From Gammaproteobacteria bacterium (GTDB lineage: Bacteria > Pseudomonadota > Gammaproteobacteria > UBA4575), in assembly GCA_028279275.1 (NCBI GenBank), contig JANQOB010000002.1, forward strand, positions 328,500 through 378,411: DNA of 49,912 nt. The letters are read 5' to 3'. Below are positions 1-10,635 of this stretch, one piece after another. Within the stretch, counting starts at the first letter, position 1. Each line of letters starts with the position of its first letter. The notes under the pieces were generated by a model. The model was not told the origin of the DNA, ran no database searches, and was given only the letters and a program-made list of their open reading frames with translations. The translations under genes and the position numbers were made by a program.

Positions 1-1
1 T

Positions 2-460
2 TATGGTATGAGTAGTGACGCATACCATATGACATCACCGTCCGAGGGTGGCAGTGGAGGAGCAAAATGCATGCAAAATGCATTAGCTGATGCAGGCTTA
101 AATGTTTCAGATGTGAATTATATTAATGCACATGGAACTTCAACTCCTGCTGGGGATGTTGCAGAAACGGAAGGTATTAAAAGCACTTTTGGAAATCACG
201 TTAACAATGTTGCAGTAAGTTCCACTAAGTCTATGACCGGACACTTATTAGGAGCTGCAGGTGGAGTAGAAGCGGTGTTTGCTATATTGGCAGTGCATAA
301 AAATGTCTTACCTCCTACCATTAATTACGAAACACCCGATCCTAAGTGTGATCTCGATTATGTCCCGAATGAAGCACGTGAAACGCAGGTGAATGTGGCA
401 ATTTCAAATTCGTTTGGATTCGGGGGAACGAATGGTACGGTTGCATTTAAGAGTGTTTAG
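2..460 (+). CDS. fabF: beta-ketoacyl-ACP synthase II (3' part)
   Basis: This is the C-terminal ~152 residues of FabF, cut by the window edge; the reading frame is open from base 2. FabF condenses malonyl-ACP with acyl-ACP in fatty acid elongation. The two active-site histidines of the family are visible in the motifs [11 protein letters not shown] and GHLLGAAG, and the protein ends with the family's glycine-rich [10 protein letters not shown] signature. The next gene starts 66 bases downstream on the same strand. The fabF-pabC-mltG-tmk-holB-pilZ order is typical of gammaproteobacteria and supports the call. Confidence 0.97.
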   Translation, partial: YGMSSDAYHMTSPSEGGSGGAKCMQNALADAGLNVSDVNYINAHGTSTPAGDVAETEGIKSTFGNHVNNVAVSSTKSMTGHLLGAAGGVEAVFAILAVHKNVLPPTINYETPDPKCDLDYVPNEARETQVNVAISNSFGFGGTNGTVAFKSV

Positions 461-526
461 ACTTTCTTGTTAGTGTTTTATAGCATTTGTGTCGTTTTTG
501 AATGATTCAAGTGTAGATATGCATTT

Positions 527-1336
527 ATGCAAGTTCCTGAAGTCATCATCAATGGCGTTAAATCTGGTCAACTTTCAAGTCTCGATCGTGGTTTAAGTTA
601 TGGTGATGGGGTTTTTGAGACCATCGCCGTTAAGAAGGGTGAAATCCACTATTGGGATGATCACCTAGAGCGTCTGAAACAAGGTTGCGATGTCCTTAAA
701 CTAGAAGGCTTGGATGTTGATTTATTAAAAAATGAGGTCGAGCAACTCGTTAATTCGGAATCCAAATGTGTTATCAAGATAATTATCACCCGCGGTATAG
801 GGGAGCGTGGGTATAAACCTACACAAAATCCGTTAACACGTATCGTACAAAAATATTCTTGGCCAGAGTTTTCTTCTTCATACACACAAAATGGCGTAAA
901 AGTTACGCAATGTAATTTCTGTTTATCACGTCAAAGTAGACTATCAGGAATTAAGCACTTAAATCGATTAGAACAAGTATTGGCACGAAGTGAGTGGAAC
1001 GATGAGTATCAAGAAGGTTTGGTGTGCGATGATCAAAATAACATAATCGAAGCAACGTCGAGCAATGTTTTTTTTGAACAAGATAAAAGGCTTGTGACTC
1101 CTGAACTAATGCAATGCGGAGTGGCCGGGGTGATGCGTAAAAAAATAATTGAGTATTGTCAATTCAATAATATTCAAATTGAAGTACGTGAAGTAAAACA
1201 GGCCGAAATAACTGAGTTTCAAGGTATGTGTTTATGTAATAGCATAATTGGTATCTGGCCTGTTGCTTCTTATTGTGAGCGTAAGCTTTCTAGAACCGCT
1301 ATAATCGATCAATTAATGGCTGAATTTAATCGCTAG
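527..1336 (+). CDS. pabC: aminodeoxychorismate lyase
   Basis: A PLP-dependent fold-type IV enzyme of 269 aa that converts 4-amino-4-deoxychorismate to p-aminobenzoate and pyruvate for folate synthesis. The N-terminal DRGLSYGDGVFET motif is characteristic of the family. The PLP lysine is K143 in GIKHLNRLEQV, and the cofactor-binding stretch EATSSNVFF lies near residue 175. Length matches E. coli PabC (269 aa). It lies between fabF and mltG, and the mltG start follows after 11 bases, so the two are probably co-transcribed. Confidence 0.95.
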   Translation: MQVPEVIINGVKSGQLSSLDRGLSYGDGVFETIAVKKGEIHYWDDHLERLKQGCDVLKLEGLDVDLLKNEVEQLVNSESKCVIKIIITRGIGERGYKPTQNPLTRIVQKYSWPEFSSSYTQNGVKVTQCNFCLSRQSRLSGIKHLNRLEQVLARSEWNDEYQEGLVCDDQNNIIEATSSNVFFEQDKRLVTPELMQCGVAGVMRKKIIEYCQFNNIQIEVREVKQAEITEFQGMCLCNSIIGIWPVASYCERKLSRTAIIDQLMAEFNR

Positions 1337-1347
1337 GGATTTTTTGC

Positions 1348-2379
1348 GTGAAAACATATACACGTATAATCAGTTCAATCTTAATTATTTTGGCAATAGC
1401 GGTAACTCTGTTAACTGTTTACTTTAAGGAATATGCCAATAAACCATTAAGTAAAAACGAAATGGAAATGAAGCTCGTCATTGAGCCAGGTATGAATTTT
1501 AAACAGATCACACAAAAATTAGCTGATCTTGGTGTTGTTAATGAATCATTACCATGGCATGTATTTGGTCGGATGAGTGGCGCTAGTAATTCTATTAAAG
1601 CAGGTGAATACACTATAAGGGGCAATTTAAGCCCGGTTCAGTTATTAAACAAACTCATCAAAGGTGACACTATTCAGTTTAGTCTAACTGTGGTTGAAGG
1701 TTGGACGTTTGATCAACTATGGGATGCAGTTTTGAATCATGAAAAAATAAAACAAACAGCAACATCAAAACAAGAACTCCTTGAGGAGTTAGATATTACG
1801 CAACATCCAGAAGGTTGGTTTTATCCAGATACATATTTTTTCCCAGCAAATACTACTAATGTTGATTTCTTTAAGCGCGCCCATGAACACATGAAAAATG
1901 TGCTAGACGAAGAATGGTCTGCACGCACTGAAAATACACCTTTGCAGACTCCTGAGGAAGTTTTAACTTTGGCTTCTATCATTGAAAAAGAAACCAGCGT
2001 TGAAGAAGAGCGTAGCATGGTTGCAGCTGTATTTGTAACAAGGCTAAAACGTGATATGCGTTTACAAACTGATCCCACAGTCATTTATGGTTTGGGTGAT
2101 GCATATGATGGCAACATTCGGCGTAAAGATTTGAGGGAAGATACACCCTATAACACATACGTTCATAAAGGCTTGCCTCCTACACCGATCGCGCTACCTA
2201 GTCGTGCATCTATAAACGCTGCATTGCATCCAGCTGATAGTGAAGTGATCTTTTTTGTTTCTAAAGGAGATGGCACACATCACTTTTCTAAAACATATGA
2301 AGAGCATCGCGATGCAGTGGTTAAATATCAATTAGGTGGAAATAAAAGCAAGTATAAAGCTAATCACGCAATTCAGTAG
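1348..2379 (+). CDS. mltG: endolytic murein transglycosylase MltG
   Basis: An inner-membrane YceG/MltG family enzyme of 343 aa. MltG cleaves nascent glycan strands and acts as a terminase of peptidoglycan polymerisation. One N-terminal membrane segment (about residues 8-27) is followed by a periplasmic LysM-like region and the catalytic domain. The conserved EKET motif with the catalytic glutamate is at residues 213-216, and RLQTDPTVIYG follows near 238-248. The start is GTG at 1348, 11 bases after pabC; no ATG nearby fits the membrane anchor. Confidence 0.95.
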   Translation: MKTYTRIISSILIILAIAVTLLTVYFKEYANKPLSKNEMEMKLVIEPGMNFKQITQKLADLGVVNESLPWHVFGRMSGASNSIKAGEYTIRGNLSPVQLLNKLIKGDTIQFSLTVVEGWTFDQLWDAVLNHEKIKQTATSKQELLEELDITQHPEGWFYPDTYFFPANTTNVDFFKRAHEHMKNVLDEEWSARTENTPLQTPEEVLTLASIIEKETSVEEERSMVAAVFVTRLKRDMRLQTDPTVIYGLGDAYDGNIRRKDLREDTPYNTYVHKGLPPTPIALPSRASINAALHPADSEVIFFVSKGDGTHHFSKTYEEHRDAVVKYQLGGNKSKYKANHAIQ

Positions 2380-2391
2380 ATGTGACAAATC

Positions 2392-3048
2392 ATGGGTAAA
2401 GATACCGAAGAAATGTTCCATGGAAAGTTTATAACTTTTGAAGGAACGGAAGGAGTGGGTAAAACTACCCAAATTCACTTATTGGAAAAATACTTACGGA
2501 CAAAAAACATAAACTGTATCGTCACTCGTGAACCCGGAGGTACGACTTTGGGAGAACGTATTAGAGAAGTATTGTTAAATAAAAAAAATGAATACATGGA
2601 TGTAATGACAGAGCTGTTGTTGATGTTTGCTGCACGAGCACAACACTTAGAAGAAATTATTTATCCTGCCTTAAAAAAAGACACCTGGGTTTTATGCGAC
2701 CGATTTACCGACGCGAGTTATGCATATCAGGGGGGTGGGAGAGGTGTAGCCTATGAAAAAATTAGATTAATAGAAAGAGCTGTGCAGGGTAATTTCAAAC
2801 CTGATTTAACCATTTTGTTATCAGGAGACATCGAGACAGGAATGCGTAGAGTAACTAAACGAGGCAAAAAAGATCGATTTGAACTTGAAGATGTAGAATT
2901 TTTTGAACGAGTAAACCATGACTATTTAAAACTAGCTAAAAATAATGCCGAAAGGTTTGGTGTAGTCGATGCAGATCAATCAATTGATAAGGTTGCATTA
3001 GCCATACAGACTAAATGTAAGCAGCGGTTTGCAGAATTGATTATTTAA
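2392..3048 (+). CDS. tmk: thymidylate kinase
   Basis: Phosphorylates dTMP to dTDP in the cytoplasm. The P-loop EGTEGVGKTT is at residues 17-26. The DRFTDASYAYQGGGR substrate-binding stretch and an arginine/lysine-rich LID (KRGKKDRFE) are present. At 218 aa it fits the family (about 210). An alternative ATG at 2413 would shorten the N-terminus by seven residues and place the P-loop at the usual distance from the start; neither start has a strong ribosome-binding site. It lies 12 bases after mltG and 14 before holB, consistent with one operon. Confidence 0.96.
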   Translation: MGKDTEEMFHGKFITFEGTEGVGKTTQIHLLEKYLRTKNINCIVTREPGGTTLGERIREVLLNKKNEYMDVMTELLLMFAARAQHLEEIIYPALKKDTWVLCDRFTDASYAYQGGGRGVAYEKIRLIERAVQGNFKPDLTILLSGDIETGMRRVTKRGKKDRFELEDVEFFERVNHDYLKLAKNNAERFGVVDADQSIDKVALAIQTKCKQRFAELII

Positions 3049-3062
3049 AATAATATTAAATT

Positions 3063-4058
3063 ATGATTTATCCTTGGCAGTCTGAGAATTGGCTACATGC
3101 AATGCGGTATCTGAAAGATAACCGACTAACTCATGCTGTTTTGCTTAATGGACCTGATGCTATCGGAAAGCTTGAATTTTGCAGAGCTCTTATGCAGCGT
3201 ATTAACTGCAAACATCCAACCTTAGAAGATCATGCTTGTGGTGAATGCAAAGATTGTCGTTTATTTTTAGCGGATACTCATCCAGATGTTCGGATACTAA
3301 ATGTAGATGATGATGAAGATGTGAAGACATCCGAGCAAATTAAGGTGGATGATATTCGCGATATTAATCAATTCATGACCTTAAGCCGGCAACAGGGTGC
3401 TTATAAAGTAGTTTGTATTAACCGCGCTGAAACGATGAATACCAATGCTGCTAATGCGCTTCTTAAAACATTAGAGGAGCCGCCAGAATTTTCGCTATTA
3501 ATTTTGGTTACCCATCGTGTCGATGCTTTGTTACCCACGGTTAGAAGTCGTTGTCAAACATGGAAATTTAATTTACCTGACAGAGAACATGCTCTGTCTT
3601 GGCTGAATCAACAAGAACAACAAGTAAATTGGCAGAATATGCTTAAATTAGCGGGTGGGAGGCCCTTGCATGCACTGGAACTTCAACAATCAGGTTTAGG
3701 TGAGGCTCGAGCCGGCTATTACCAAGATTTGAATCAATTTTTACAGGGCAGAAGTAAAGTTACGAAAATTTCAGCTAAACACCAGGATGAGCCTCTGGCG
3801 AGGCTAGTGACATGGCAACAGGCGTGGTGCGCAGACTTGATTCGTTGCCACTATGATAATCAGCCAGTAACCCTTGAAAACCCCGACATTCGTCGGAGCT
3901 TGCATAGTCTAGTGGGTCAAGTAGACTTACATTTGTTATTCAGATTTATGGACAAACTTATTGAATTGCGTAGGTTTTCTACCGCGCCCCTAAATAAGAG
4001 GTTGTTCATCGAAGACATGCTTATTCGATGTCAGGAAGTACTAGAACAACCGGTATAA
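3063..4058 (+). CDS. holB: DNA polymerase III subunit delta'
   Basis: Clamp-loader subunit of 331 aa. The N-terminal AAA+ module has a degenerate Walker A (NGPDAIGKLEF, about residues 29-39). The zinc-binding cysteines are C49, C59, C62 and C65. The LLKTLEEPPE motif and the SRC sensor motif (VRSRCQTW) are intact. A divergent C-terminal collar domain follows. The delta' subunit does not hydrolyse ATP in known clamp loaders, which fits the degenerate P-loop. Its place after tmk matches the usual gene order. Confidence 0.95.
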   Translation: MIYPWQSENWLHAMRYLKDNRLTHAVLLNGPDAIGKLEFCRALMQRINCKHPTLEDHACGECKDCRLFLADTHPDVRILNVDDDEDVKTSEQIKVDDIRDINQFMTLSRQQGAYKVVCINRAETMNTNAANALLKTLEEPPEFSLLILVTHRVDALLPTVRSRCQTWKFNLPDREHALSWLNQQEQQVNWQNMLKLAGGRPLHALELQQSGLGEARAGYYQDLNQFLQGRSKVTKISAKHQDEPLARLVTWQQAWCADLIRCHYDNQPVTLENPDIRRSLHSLVGQVDLHLLFRFMDKLIELRRFSTAPLNKRLFIEDMLIRCQEVLEQPV

Positions 4059-4081
4059 AGCCGAAAATATACAACTAAGTT

Positions 4082-4426
4082 ATGGCAGAAGGCAGCAGAG
4101 GCATACTATCGCTAGCAATTAAGGACAAAGGCTCCTTATATGCAGCCTACATACCATTTATAAAAAATGGTGGATTGTTCATACCGACGAATAAAGCCTA
4201 CAAACTCAATGATGAAGTTTTCATGCTTCTCACTTTAATGGATGAGACTGAACGCTTACCTGTTGCGGGGAACGTAGTATGGATCACCCCTCCCAATGCT
4301 CAAGGGAATCGTACGGCTGGTATTGGTGTTCAATTCAGCAAGCAGGACAATGGCCAGACAAGAAATAAGATAGAAACCCTGCTCGCGGGTGCACTTCAGG
4401 CTGACCGACCTACCCACACTATGTAA
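4082..4426 (+). CDS. pilZ: type IV pilus assembly protein PilZ
   Basis: A 114-aa single PilZ domain closely resembling Pseudomonas PilZ: GILSLAIKDKGSLYAAYIPF, NGGLFIPT, and GNRTAGIGVQFS near the C-terminus. This founding branch lacks the N-terminal RxxxR arginines that bind cyclic di-GMP, and none are seen here. In other bacteria it acts in pilus extension through PilB and FimX. The usual downstream neighbour in many genomes, tatD, is absent, and sucA begins 79 bases later. No other pilus gene is in the window. Confidence 0.92.
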   Translation: MAEGSRGILSLAIKDKGSLYAAYIPFIKNGGLFIPTNKAYKLNDEVFMLLTLMDETERLPVAGNVVWITPPNAQGNRTAGIGVQFSKQDNGQTRNKIETLLAGALQADRPTHTM

Positions 4427-4446
4427 CTTGCGTATGATTGCGCAAG
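4427..4446 (+). terminator. weak hairpin after pilZ
   Basis: Six-base inverted repeat CTTGCG/CGCAAG with an 8-base loop, starting directly after the pilZ stop codon. It is not followed by a T run, so it may be a transcript-end or processing structure rather than an intrinsic terminator. It marks the likely border between the fabF-pilZ cluster and sucA. Confidence 0.3.
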
Positions 4447-4505
4447 CATTGGAATTGTTGTCTCATAGAATGGTCTAGAGACATAGTATTTCTTATTTTC
4501 TGTAA

Positions 4506-7349
4506 ATGGATAAAAACGAACTTATAAAACTAAGTGGTGGGCAACTCAATAGTAATAATGTTGCTTATGTGGAAACGCTTTATGAAGAATACTTAAGCGA
4601 TCCTGCTTCGGTGAGCGAATATTGGCGTGAGCTTTTTTCTAAACTTAGTCCTACATCTTCTACTAATATCACTCATGCAAATGTTAGGACAAATTTGCGT
4701 GAGCAGGTTAAAAATAAATTTAACGAACCAGCTCAAATTCCTAGCGATGCGAATAATCGCAAACAAGTTGGCGTTATTCGTTTAATAAGTGCTTACCGAT
4801 ATTTAGGTCATCGCCAGGCGGATATTGATCCGCTAGGTGCTGATGCGCGCCCTGATATACCTGAATTAAGTCCTGAATTTCATGGCTTAACTCATGCTGA
4901 CATGGAAACGGTTTTTGAAACAGGTTCCTTGGGAGGAGTTAAAAAAGCTCCGTTACGCGAAATTATTAATATGCTTTCGGTGACATATTGCGGAACTATT
5001 GGTTCGGAGTTTAAACATATTACGTCACCAGAACAGAAAGAGTGGATACAAACACGTTTAGAGCAATTTTATTTATCTAGTGGTCTATCAGATAAGCGTA
5101 AGCGTACGATTTTAGAAACTTTAATCGCCGCAAAATCCTTAGAAGTCTATTTACATAAAAAGTATGTCGGTCAAAAACGTTTTTCACTTGAAGGTGGTTT
5201 AAGTTTAATTGTCGGTATCGATGAGATTATTCGACGCTGCGGCTTCCATAAGGTAAGTGAAGTCATTATGGGAATGGCGCATCGAGGCCGTCTTAATGTA
5301 TTGGTAAATATATTAGGTAAAAGCCCTGAAAAGCTATTTCAAGAATTTGAAGATACTGCAGATCCAGTAAGTGGCTCTGGAGATGTAAAATACCATAAGG
5401 GGTTCTCTTCAGATTTAAAAACGGAACATGGGCCCGTACATACTGTACTTGCTTTCAACCCGTCACATTTAGAAGCTATAAATCCTGTAATAGAAGGCTC
5501 AGTTCGCGCAAGACAAGAAAGACGTCAAGATAAAGAACGTGTAGAGGCAATGCCGTTACTCATACACGGGGATGCGGCATTTGCGGGGCAAGGTGTGGTA
5601 ATGGAAACCCTCAATCTTTCAAAAACACGTGGCTACACAACAGGTGGAAGTATTCATATTATTGTGAACAACCAAATAGGTTTTACTACAAGTGATCCAC
5701 TTGATTCTCGTTCTACTTTATATTGCACGGACGTCGCAAAGATGGTGCAGGCTCCGATTTTCCATGTGAATGGTGATGATCCTGAAGCTGTTGCATATGT
5801 GTCAAAGCTTGCTGTTGACTTTAGAATGAAATTCAAACGTGATGTTGTGATCGATATGATTTGTTATCGACAACATGGACACAATGAAGCCGATGAACCT
5901 TCGGTTACGCAACCGTTGATGTATCAAGCTATACGCCATAAAGAAGGTGTGCGAACGATATATGCAAACCGTTTAATACGCAATAAAACCATTACACCTC
6001 CAAGAGTTAAAGCTTTAGAAACTAAGTATTTAAATAAACTTCAAAGAGGCGAACGAGTTTGTGGTCCAATAGCAAAAGGGGTTGGTCGTAAATTTGAAGT
6101 CGACTACAAGCCCTATATTGGAACTCATTGGCGTGAAAAAGCAACTACAAAAATAACACAAGCACGCATCAGAGATCTTTCACAGAAGTTTACGGCTGTA
6201 CCTAAAGGATTTGCATTGCATCGGACAGTCGAAAAAATCATTGATGCAAGAATTAAAATGGGTAAGGGTGAATTGAATGCTGATTGGGGATTTGGTGAAA
6301 CACTTGCTTATGCTTCGTTACTTGAAGAAGGTTATGCAGTTCGTGTTTCCGGTCAAGATAGTGTGCGTGGAACCTTTTTTCATCGTCATGCAGGTTTTCA
6401 TGATCAAGTGACTGGAGAAACTTATGTCCCGCTACAACACATCGCAAAAGATCAACTTTTATTTCTGCCTATAAATTCTTTGTTATCTGAAGAAGCTGTA
6501 TTGGGCTATGAAGTAGGTTATAGCACAGCTGATCCTGAAACCTTAGTTATCTGGGAAGCGCAGTTTGGCGACTTTGCAAATAATGCGCAAATGTATGTGG
6601 ATCAATTTTTAAGCTCATCAGAGGCAAAATGGCAGCGATATTGTGGTCTGGTTATGCTGTTACCACACGGTTACGATGGCCAAGGGCCGGAACACTCATC
6701 AGCAAGATTGGAACGTTATTTACAACTTTGTGCAGAGGACAATATGCAAGTTTGTATGCCAAGCTCACCTTCGCAAATCTTTCATATGTTGAGGAGGCAG
6801 ATGTTGCGTCCTTATCGTAAGCCTTTAATTGTAATGACACCAAAAAATATTTTACGTGATCCAATTGCGGCATCACCACTACATGAATTTACTGAAGGCA
6901 GTTTTAATAATGTGATCGATGAAGTTGAAGATGTGAATGTAGCGAGTATCAAAAAAGTTATTTTCTGTGCAGGTAAGATATACTATGATTTAGCTAAGGC
7001 ACGCGCAGAACATAATATTAGCAATACAGCAATCATCCGCATTGAGCAGCTATACCCTTTCCCACAAGATGAGGTTAAACAGTTAATTAGCAAGTACTCT
7101 GGTGCCCGTGAGCTCGTCTGGTGTCAGGAAGAGCCGCGTAATCAAGGAGCGTGGTATTTTATACAATCGCGACGAAACTTAAATGCATGTATCCGTGATA
7201 ATCAAGTTGTGCGATATGCTGGACGTACTTATTCGGCATCCCCTGCTGCTGGATCTTTGCATATACATAAAGAGCAGCAACAAGCATTAATTGAAGACGC
7301 ACTCGGTTTGCGCGAGCAACAATCCAGACCACCATTAAGAGCTGTATAA
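4506..7349 (+). CDS. sucA: 2-oxoglutarate dehydrogenase E1 component
   Basis: Thiamine-diphosphate enzyme that decarboxylates 2-oxoglutarate and transfers the succinyl group to the E2 lipoyl arm. At 947 aa it is family length. The N-terminal [13 protein letters not shown] stretch is the E2-binding segment typical of SucA. Active-site motifs include [10 protein letters not shown] (about residue 256), [10 protein letters not shown] (about 353), NNQIGFTT (about 388), GHNEADEP (about 458) and [14 protein letters not shown] (about 616). The C-terminus has [10 protein letters not shown]. sucB follows after 26 bases and lpdA after that, so the whole complex is encoded together. Confidence 0.98.
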   Translation: MDKNELIKLSGGQLNSNNVAYVETLYEEYLSDPASVSEYWRELFSKLSPTSSTNITHANVRTNLREQVKNKFNEPAQIPSDANNRKQVGVIRLISAYRYLGHRQADIDPLGADARPDIPELSPEFHGLTHADMETVFETGSLGGVKKAPLREIINMLSVTYCGTIGSEFKHITSPEQKEWIQTRLEQFYLSSGLSDKRKRTILETLIAAKSLEVYLHKKYVGQKRFSLEGGLSLIVGIDEIIRRCGFHKVSEVIMGMAHRGRLNVLVNILGKSPEKLFQEFEDTADPVSGSGDVKYHKGFSSDLKTEHGPVHTVLAFNPSHLEAINPVIEGSVRARQERRQDKERVEAMPLLIHGDAAFAGQGVVMETLNLSKTRGYTTGGSIHIIVNNQIGFTTSDPLDSRSTLYCTDVAKMVQAPIFHVNGDDPEAVAYVSKLAVDFRMKFKRDVVIDMICYRQHGHNEADEPSVTQPLMYQAIRHKEGVRTIYANRLIRNKTITPPRVKALETKYLNKLQRGERVCGPIAKGVGRKFEVDYKPYIGTHWREKATTKITQARIRDLSQKFTAVPKGFALHRTVEKIIDARIKMGKGELNADWGFGETLAYASLLEEGYAVRVSGQDSVRGTFFHRHAGFHDQVTGETYVPLQHIAKDQLLFLPINSLLSEEAVLGYEVGYSTADPETLVIWEAQFGDFANNAQMYVDQFLSSSEAKWQRYCGLVMLLPHGYDGQGPEHSSARLERYLQLCAEDNMQVCMPSSPSQIFHMLRRQMLRPYRKPLIVMTPKNILRDPIAASPLHEFTEGSFNNVIDEVEDVNVASIKKVIFCAGKIYYDLAKARAEHNISNTAIIRIEQLYPFPQDEVKQLISKYSGARELVWCQEEPRNQGAWYFIQSRRNLNACIRDNQVVRYAGRTYSASPAAGSLHIHKEQQQALIEDALGLREQQSRPPLRAV

Positions 7350-7375
7350 GAGTTGACAATTATAGAGGTAATGTC

Positions 7376-8671
7376 ATGAAAGTAGATGTAATTGTTCCTG
7401 AGTTAGCAGAATCTGTATCTGAAGCTATAATTGGTGATTGGCTAAAAAAGCCAGGCGAATTTGTGGAAGAGGGTGAGCAATTAGTAGACGTTGAAACCGA
7501 TAAAGTGGTTTTGGAAATAACTGCTCCTGAAACAGGTGAATTAGCTTCTATTTCAAAACATAAAAATGATCTTGTAGAGAGCAATGAAATCATTGCTGTC
7601 ATAAATACAAACAAGAAAGCGCCTAAACAACAGGATAAAGAAGAAAAAAATTCAAGTGTAGCTGAATATGTGACTGCCGTAGCAAGTGCTAATAATGTTG
7701 CGCAAATTAATCCCCAAGCTGATTCTACATCTTCAAATGTATCACATACTGATGATGACCCACCTAAAAATACCAAATCCAGTCCTGCAGTAAGAAAATT
7801 AGCTGCTGAAAATAATATTGATGTCAGCGATGTCGAAGGAACAGGAAAAGATGGAAGAGTTACTAAGAAAGATATTGAAGCGGCTATAAATTCCATGGAA
7901 CCTGCAACGGCTAGTGAATTAGATTCTGCTACAGAAATCATGTTGGCGCCTCAGTTTTTACCTGCTAGCACGCGTGAAGATAAACGCGTGCCCATGACAA
8001 GTTTACGCAGAAGTATTTCTAAGCGCTTGGTGCAATCACAGCATGAAACTGCCATGTTGACCACATTCAATGAGGTTAATATGCAAAGCATACTTGATTT
8101 GCGTAAACGTTATAAAGACGGATTCGAAGAGTCACATGGCGTAAAACTTGGTTTCATGTCTTTTTTTGTTAAAGCTGCGGTTGAAGCACTTAAAGAATTT
8201 CCTATTATTAATGCATCGGTAGAGGGTACCGATATCATATACCATGATTATTTTGATATTGGTGTTGCGGTAAGCACGCAACGTGGTTTGATTGTGCCTA
8301 TAGTTCGCGATGCGGATAGCCTATCTTTTGCTGGAGTTGAGAAAAAGATTAGTGACCTTGCCATACGTGCGCAGGAGAATAAGGTGACTATTGAAGAACT
8401 TATGGGGGGTACCTTCACTATTTCTAATGGTGGCGTATTTGGTTCCATGATGTCTACGCCCATTATCAATCCACCACAAAGTGCGATTTTAGGTATGCAC
8501 TCTATTCAAGCGCGTCCAATTGCGCAAAATGGCGAAGTAATCATCGCTCCAATGATGTATTTAGCATTGAGCTATGACCATCGAATTATTGATGGGAAAG
8601 AAGCTGTGCAATTTTTAAGTCTTATTAAAAATATTATAGAAGATCCAAATCGATTGCTGTTGCAAGTCTAA
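7376..8671 (+). CDS. sucB: dihydrolipoyl succinyltransferase E2
   Basis: E2 core of the 2-oxoglutarate dehydrogenase complex, 431 aa. Domain order: one lipoyl domain with the lipoylated lysine K43 in [10 protein letters not shown]; a flexible linker; a peripheral subunit-binding domain at about 135-171 ([27 protein letters not shown]); and the catalytic domain ending in [13 protein letters not shown], with catalytic His near 402 and Asp near 406. A single lipoyl domain and the [10 protein letters not shown] start fit SucB rather than AceF. Preceded by the ribosome-binding site GAGGTAATGTC-ATG. Confidence 0.97.
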   Translation: MKVDVIVPELAESVSEAIIGDWLKKPGEFVEEGEQLVDVETDKVVLEITAPETGELASISKHKNDLVESNEIIAVINTNKKAPKQQDKEEKNSSVAEYVTAVASANNVAQINPQADSTSSNVSHTDDDPPKNTKSSPAVRKLAAENNIDVSDVEGTGKDGRVTKKDIEAAINSMEPATASELDSATEIMLAPQFLPASTREDKRVPMTSLRRSISKRLVQSQHETAMLTTFNEVNMQSILDLRKRYKDGFEESHGVKLGFMSFFVKAAVEALKEFPIINASVEGTDIIYHDYFDIGVAVSTQRGLIVPIVRDADSLSFAGVEKKISDLAIRAQENKVTIEELMGGTFTISNGGVFGSMMSTPIINPPQSAILGMHSIQARPIAQNGEVIIAPMMYLALSYDHRIIDGKEAVQFLSLIKNIIEDPNRLLLQV

Positions 8672-8680
8672 GAAATTTTA

Positions 8681-10099
8681 ATGAAAGAGTATGATGTAGT
8701 TGTAATTGGCGCTGGTCCAGCCGGCTATGTTTGTGCAATTCGTTGTGCGCAGCTAGGTATGAAAGTCGCATGTATCGATGAGTGGGTAAACTCCAAGGGT
8801 AAATCCACACTTGGTGGTACATGTTTAAACGTAGGTTGTATTCCTTCTAAAGCATTGCTTGATTCAAGCCATCATGTGCATTTTTTGCATGAGCAGGCTA
8901 AAGAACATGGAATTAAAATTGGCAATCTTGAAATCGATGTGCCCACTATGCAGAAACGCAAAGATAAAGTGGTACAAGTTCTAACAGGCGGTGTGGCGAG
9001 TTTACTAAAGAAAAATAAAGTTGATGTTCATATTGGTACGGCAAGTTTTTCTTCTCACAATGTTGTAAGTGTTAAAAATAATTCTATGGGTACCTCTGAA
9101 GAAATACGGGGAGAGCATATTGTTATTGCCAGTGGTTCAATACCGATTGATATTCCGATAGCAAATGTTGACCAAAAAACAATATTAGATTCAACTGGAG
9201 CACTAAGCTTGCAAAATGCTCCCAAGCGATTAGGAATTATTGGCGCAGGTGTGATTGGCTTAGAAATGGGCAGCGTATGGAAGCGCTTAGGATCAGAAGT
9301 TATCATTCTTGAAGCGATTGCTGAGTTTTTGCCTATCGCAGATTCTACGATTACAAAAGAAGCCAAAAAAATATTAACTAAACAAGGTTTGGATATTCGT
9401 CTCAGTAGCTTAGTAAAAGATGTAAGTGTCAGCAATGATAAAGTTTTGGTTAAGTATGAGTCCGGTGGCGAAGAAAAATCATTAGAAGTAGATAAACTCA
9501 TCGTAGCTGTTGGACGCAAGGCTAATACTACAAGTTTAAATTTAGAACTTGTAAATGTTGAAACTGATGAGAAAGGATATGTAAAGACAGATGAGCACTG
9601 GCAAACATCTGTAAAGAATATATATGCAATCGGTGATGTTATTGGTGGTCCTATGCTCGCACATAAGGGCTCTGAAGAAGGCATTGCGGTTGCCGAACTA
9701 CTCGACGGACAGCATGCGGTAATGAATCATGATAATGTTCCTTGGGTGATTTATACATGGCCGGAAATTGCCTGGGCGGGTAAAACCGAGCAGGAATGTA
9801 AAGAGAGCAATATCAAGTATAAAGTTGGAACATTTCCTTATATGGCGCTGGGTCGTGCACGAGCGATGGGGGATACTGAAGGAATGTTCAAGATAATTAG
9901 TGATGAGGCTAATGACCAAATTCTTGGAGTCCATATCCTTGGGGCAATTGCTTCTGAATTAATTTCTGAGGCAGTTGTCGCGTTGGAATCTGAACTTTCA
10001 AGTGAAGATCTTGCACGTACTATTCACGCACATCCAAGCTTAGCAGAAGGCTTACATGAGGCCGCGCTTGCAGTAGATGAGCGAGCTATTCATATATAG
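8681..10099 (+). CDS. lpdA: dihydrolipoyl dehydrogenase E3
   Basis: FAD-dependent E3 that reoxidises dihydrolipoamide with NAD+, 472 aa. The FAD-binding GAGPAG motif is at the N-terminus. The redox-active disulfide is C48/C53 in GGTCLNVGCIPSK. The NAD-binding GAGVIGLEMGSVW motif is central, a second FAD motif YAIGDV follows, and the C-terminal active-site pair H451/E456 lies in HAHPSLAEGLHEAA. It starts 9 bases after sucB, so this is the E3 dedicated to the sucAB complex. sucC and sucD do not follow. Confidence 0.97.
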   Translation: MKEYDVVVIGAGPAGYVCAIRCAQLGMKVACIDEWVNSKGKSTLGGTCLNVGCIPSKALLDSSHHVHFLHEQAKEHGIKIGNLEIDVPTMQKRKDKVVQVLTGGVASLLKKNKVDVHIGTASFSSHNVVSVKNNSMGTSEEIRGEHIVIASGSIPIDIPIANVDQKTILDSTGALSLQNAPKRLGIIGAGVIGLEMGSVWKRLGSEVIILEAIAEFLPIADSTITKEAKKILTKQGLDIRLSSLVKDVSVSNDKVLVKYESGGEEKSLEVDKLIVAVGRKANTTSLNLELVNVETDEKGYVKTDEHWQTSVKNIYAIGDVIGGPMLAHKGSEEGIAVAELLDGQHAVMNHDNVPWVIYTWPEIAWAGKTEQECKESNIKYKVGTFPYMALGRARAMGDTEGMFKIISDEANDQILGVHILGAIASELISEAVVALESELSSEDLARTIHAHPSLAEGLHEAALAVDERAIHI

Positions 10100-10143
10100 T
10101 CTTAGTATTTCCTTTTAACCTTGAAATAATTATTACTTATAAA

Positions 10144-10587
10144 ATGAATTGGAATATATATTTATCTGGAGAAATCCATACTGATTGGCGTCAACAAATA
10201 AAATCTGGTGCAGAGCAAAATAATCTTCCCGTAACTTTTACTTCTGCAGTAACTGATCATGAGGCCAGTGATGCCGCGGGTGATTTATTAGGCGAGGAAA
10301 ATAATAATTTTTGGCGTGATCATAAATCATCTAAAGTTAACAGCATTCGTACTAAAACTTTAATTGAAAGATGTGATGTTGCTGTGGTTCGATTTGGTGA
10401 CAAATTCAAACAATGGAATGCTGCGTTTGATGCAGGTTGTTGTGCTGCACTTGGTAAACCTTATATCACATTGCATGACGAAAATATTATTCATCCATTA
10501 AAAGAAGTCGATGCCGCAGCAATGGCGTGGGCACAAACACCTGATCAGGTATTAGATATTCTAAAATACGTAATCAATAAAGAATAG
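10144..10587 (+). CDS. YtoQ-like family protein
   Basis: A 147-aa soluble protein resembling the Bacillus YtoQ family: the opening IYLSGEIHTDWR, a central TKTLIERCDVAVVRFGDKFKQWN and AALGKPYITLHDENIIHPLKE. The layout recalls nucleoside 2-deoxyribosyltransferase-like Rossmann folds, in which an N-terminal GEIH-type motif and a later D-x-A-V-V-R-F segment line the pocket; that comparison is inference. The function of the family is not established. It stands alone between lpdA and a DUF389 gene, with no clear promoter or Shine-Dalgarno sequence. Confidence 0.7.
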   Translation: MNWNIYLSGEIHTDWRQQIKSGAEQNNLPVTFTSAVTDHEASDAAGDLLGEENNNFWRDHKSSKVNSIRTKTLIERCDVAVVRFGDKFKQWNAAFDAGCCAALGKPYITLHDENIIHPLKEVDAAAMAWAQTPDQVLDILKYVINKE

Positions 10588-10635
10588 AATACAAAAGTAA
10601 ACTCGTCTTAAATTTTCAAGCAAAAGTCCTTTGCC

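Noticed and set aside
7360..7941. 193-codon minus-strand ORF over the sucB start
   Set aside because: Shadow of the sucB lipoyl domain and linker; no family features.
9055..9684. 209-codon minus-strand ORF inside lpdA
   Set aside because: Antisense shadow of a strongly conserved gene; Ser/Thr/Ile-rich with no motif or ribosome-binding site.
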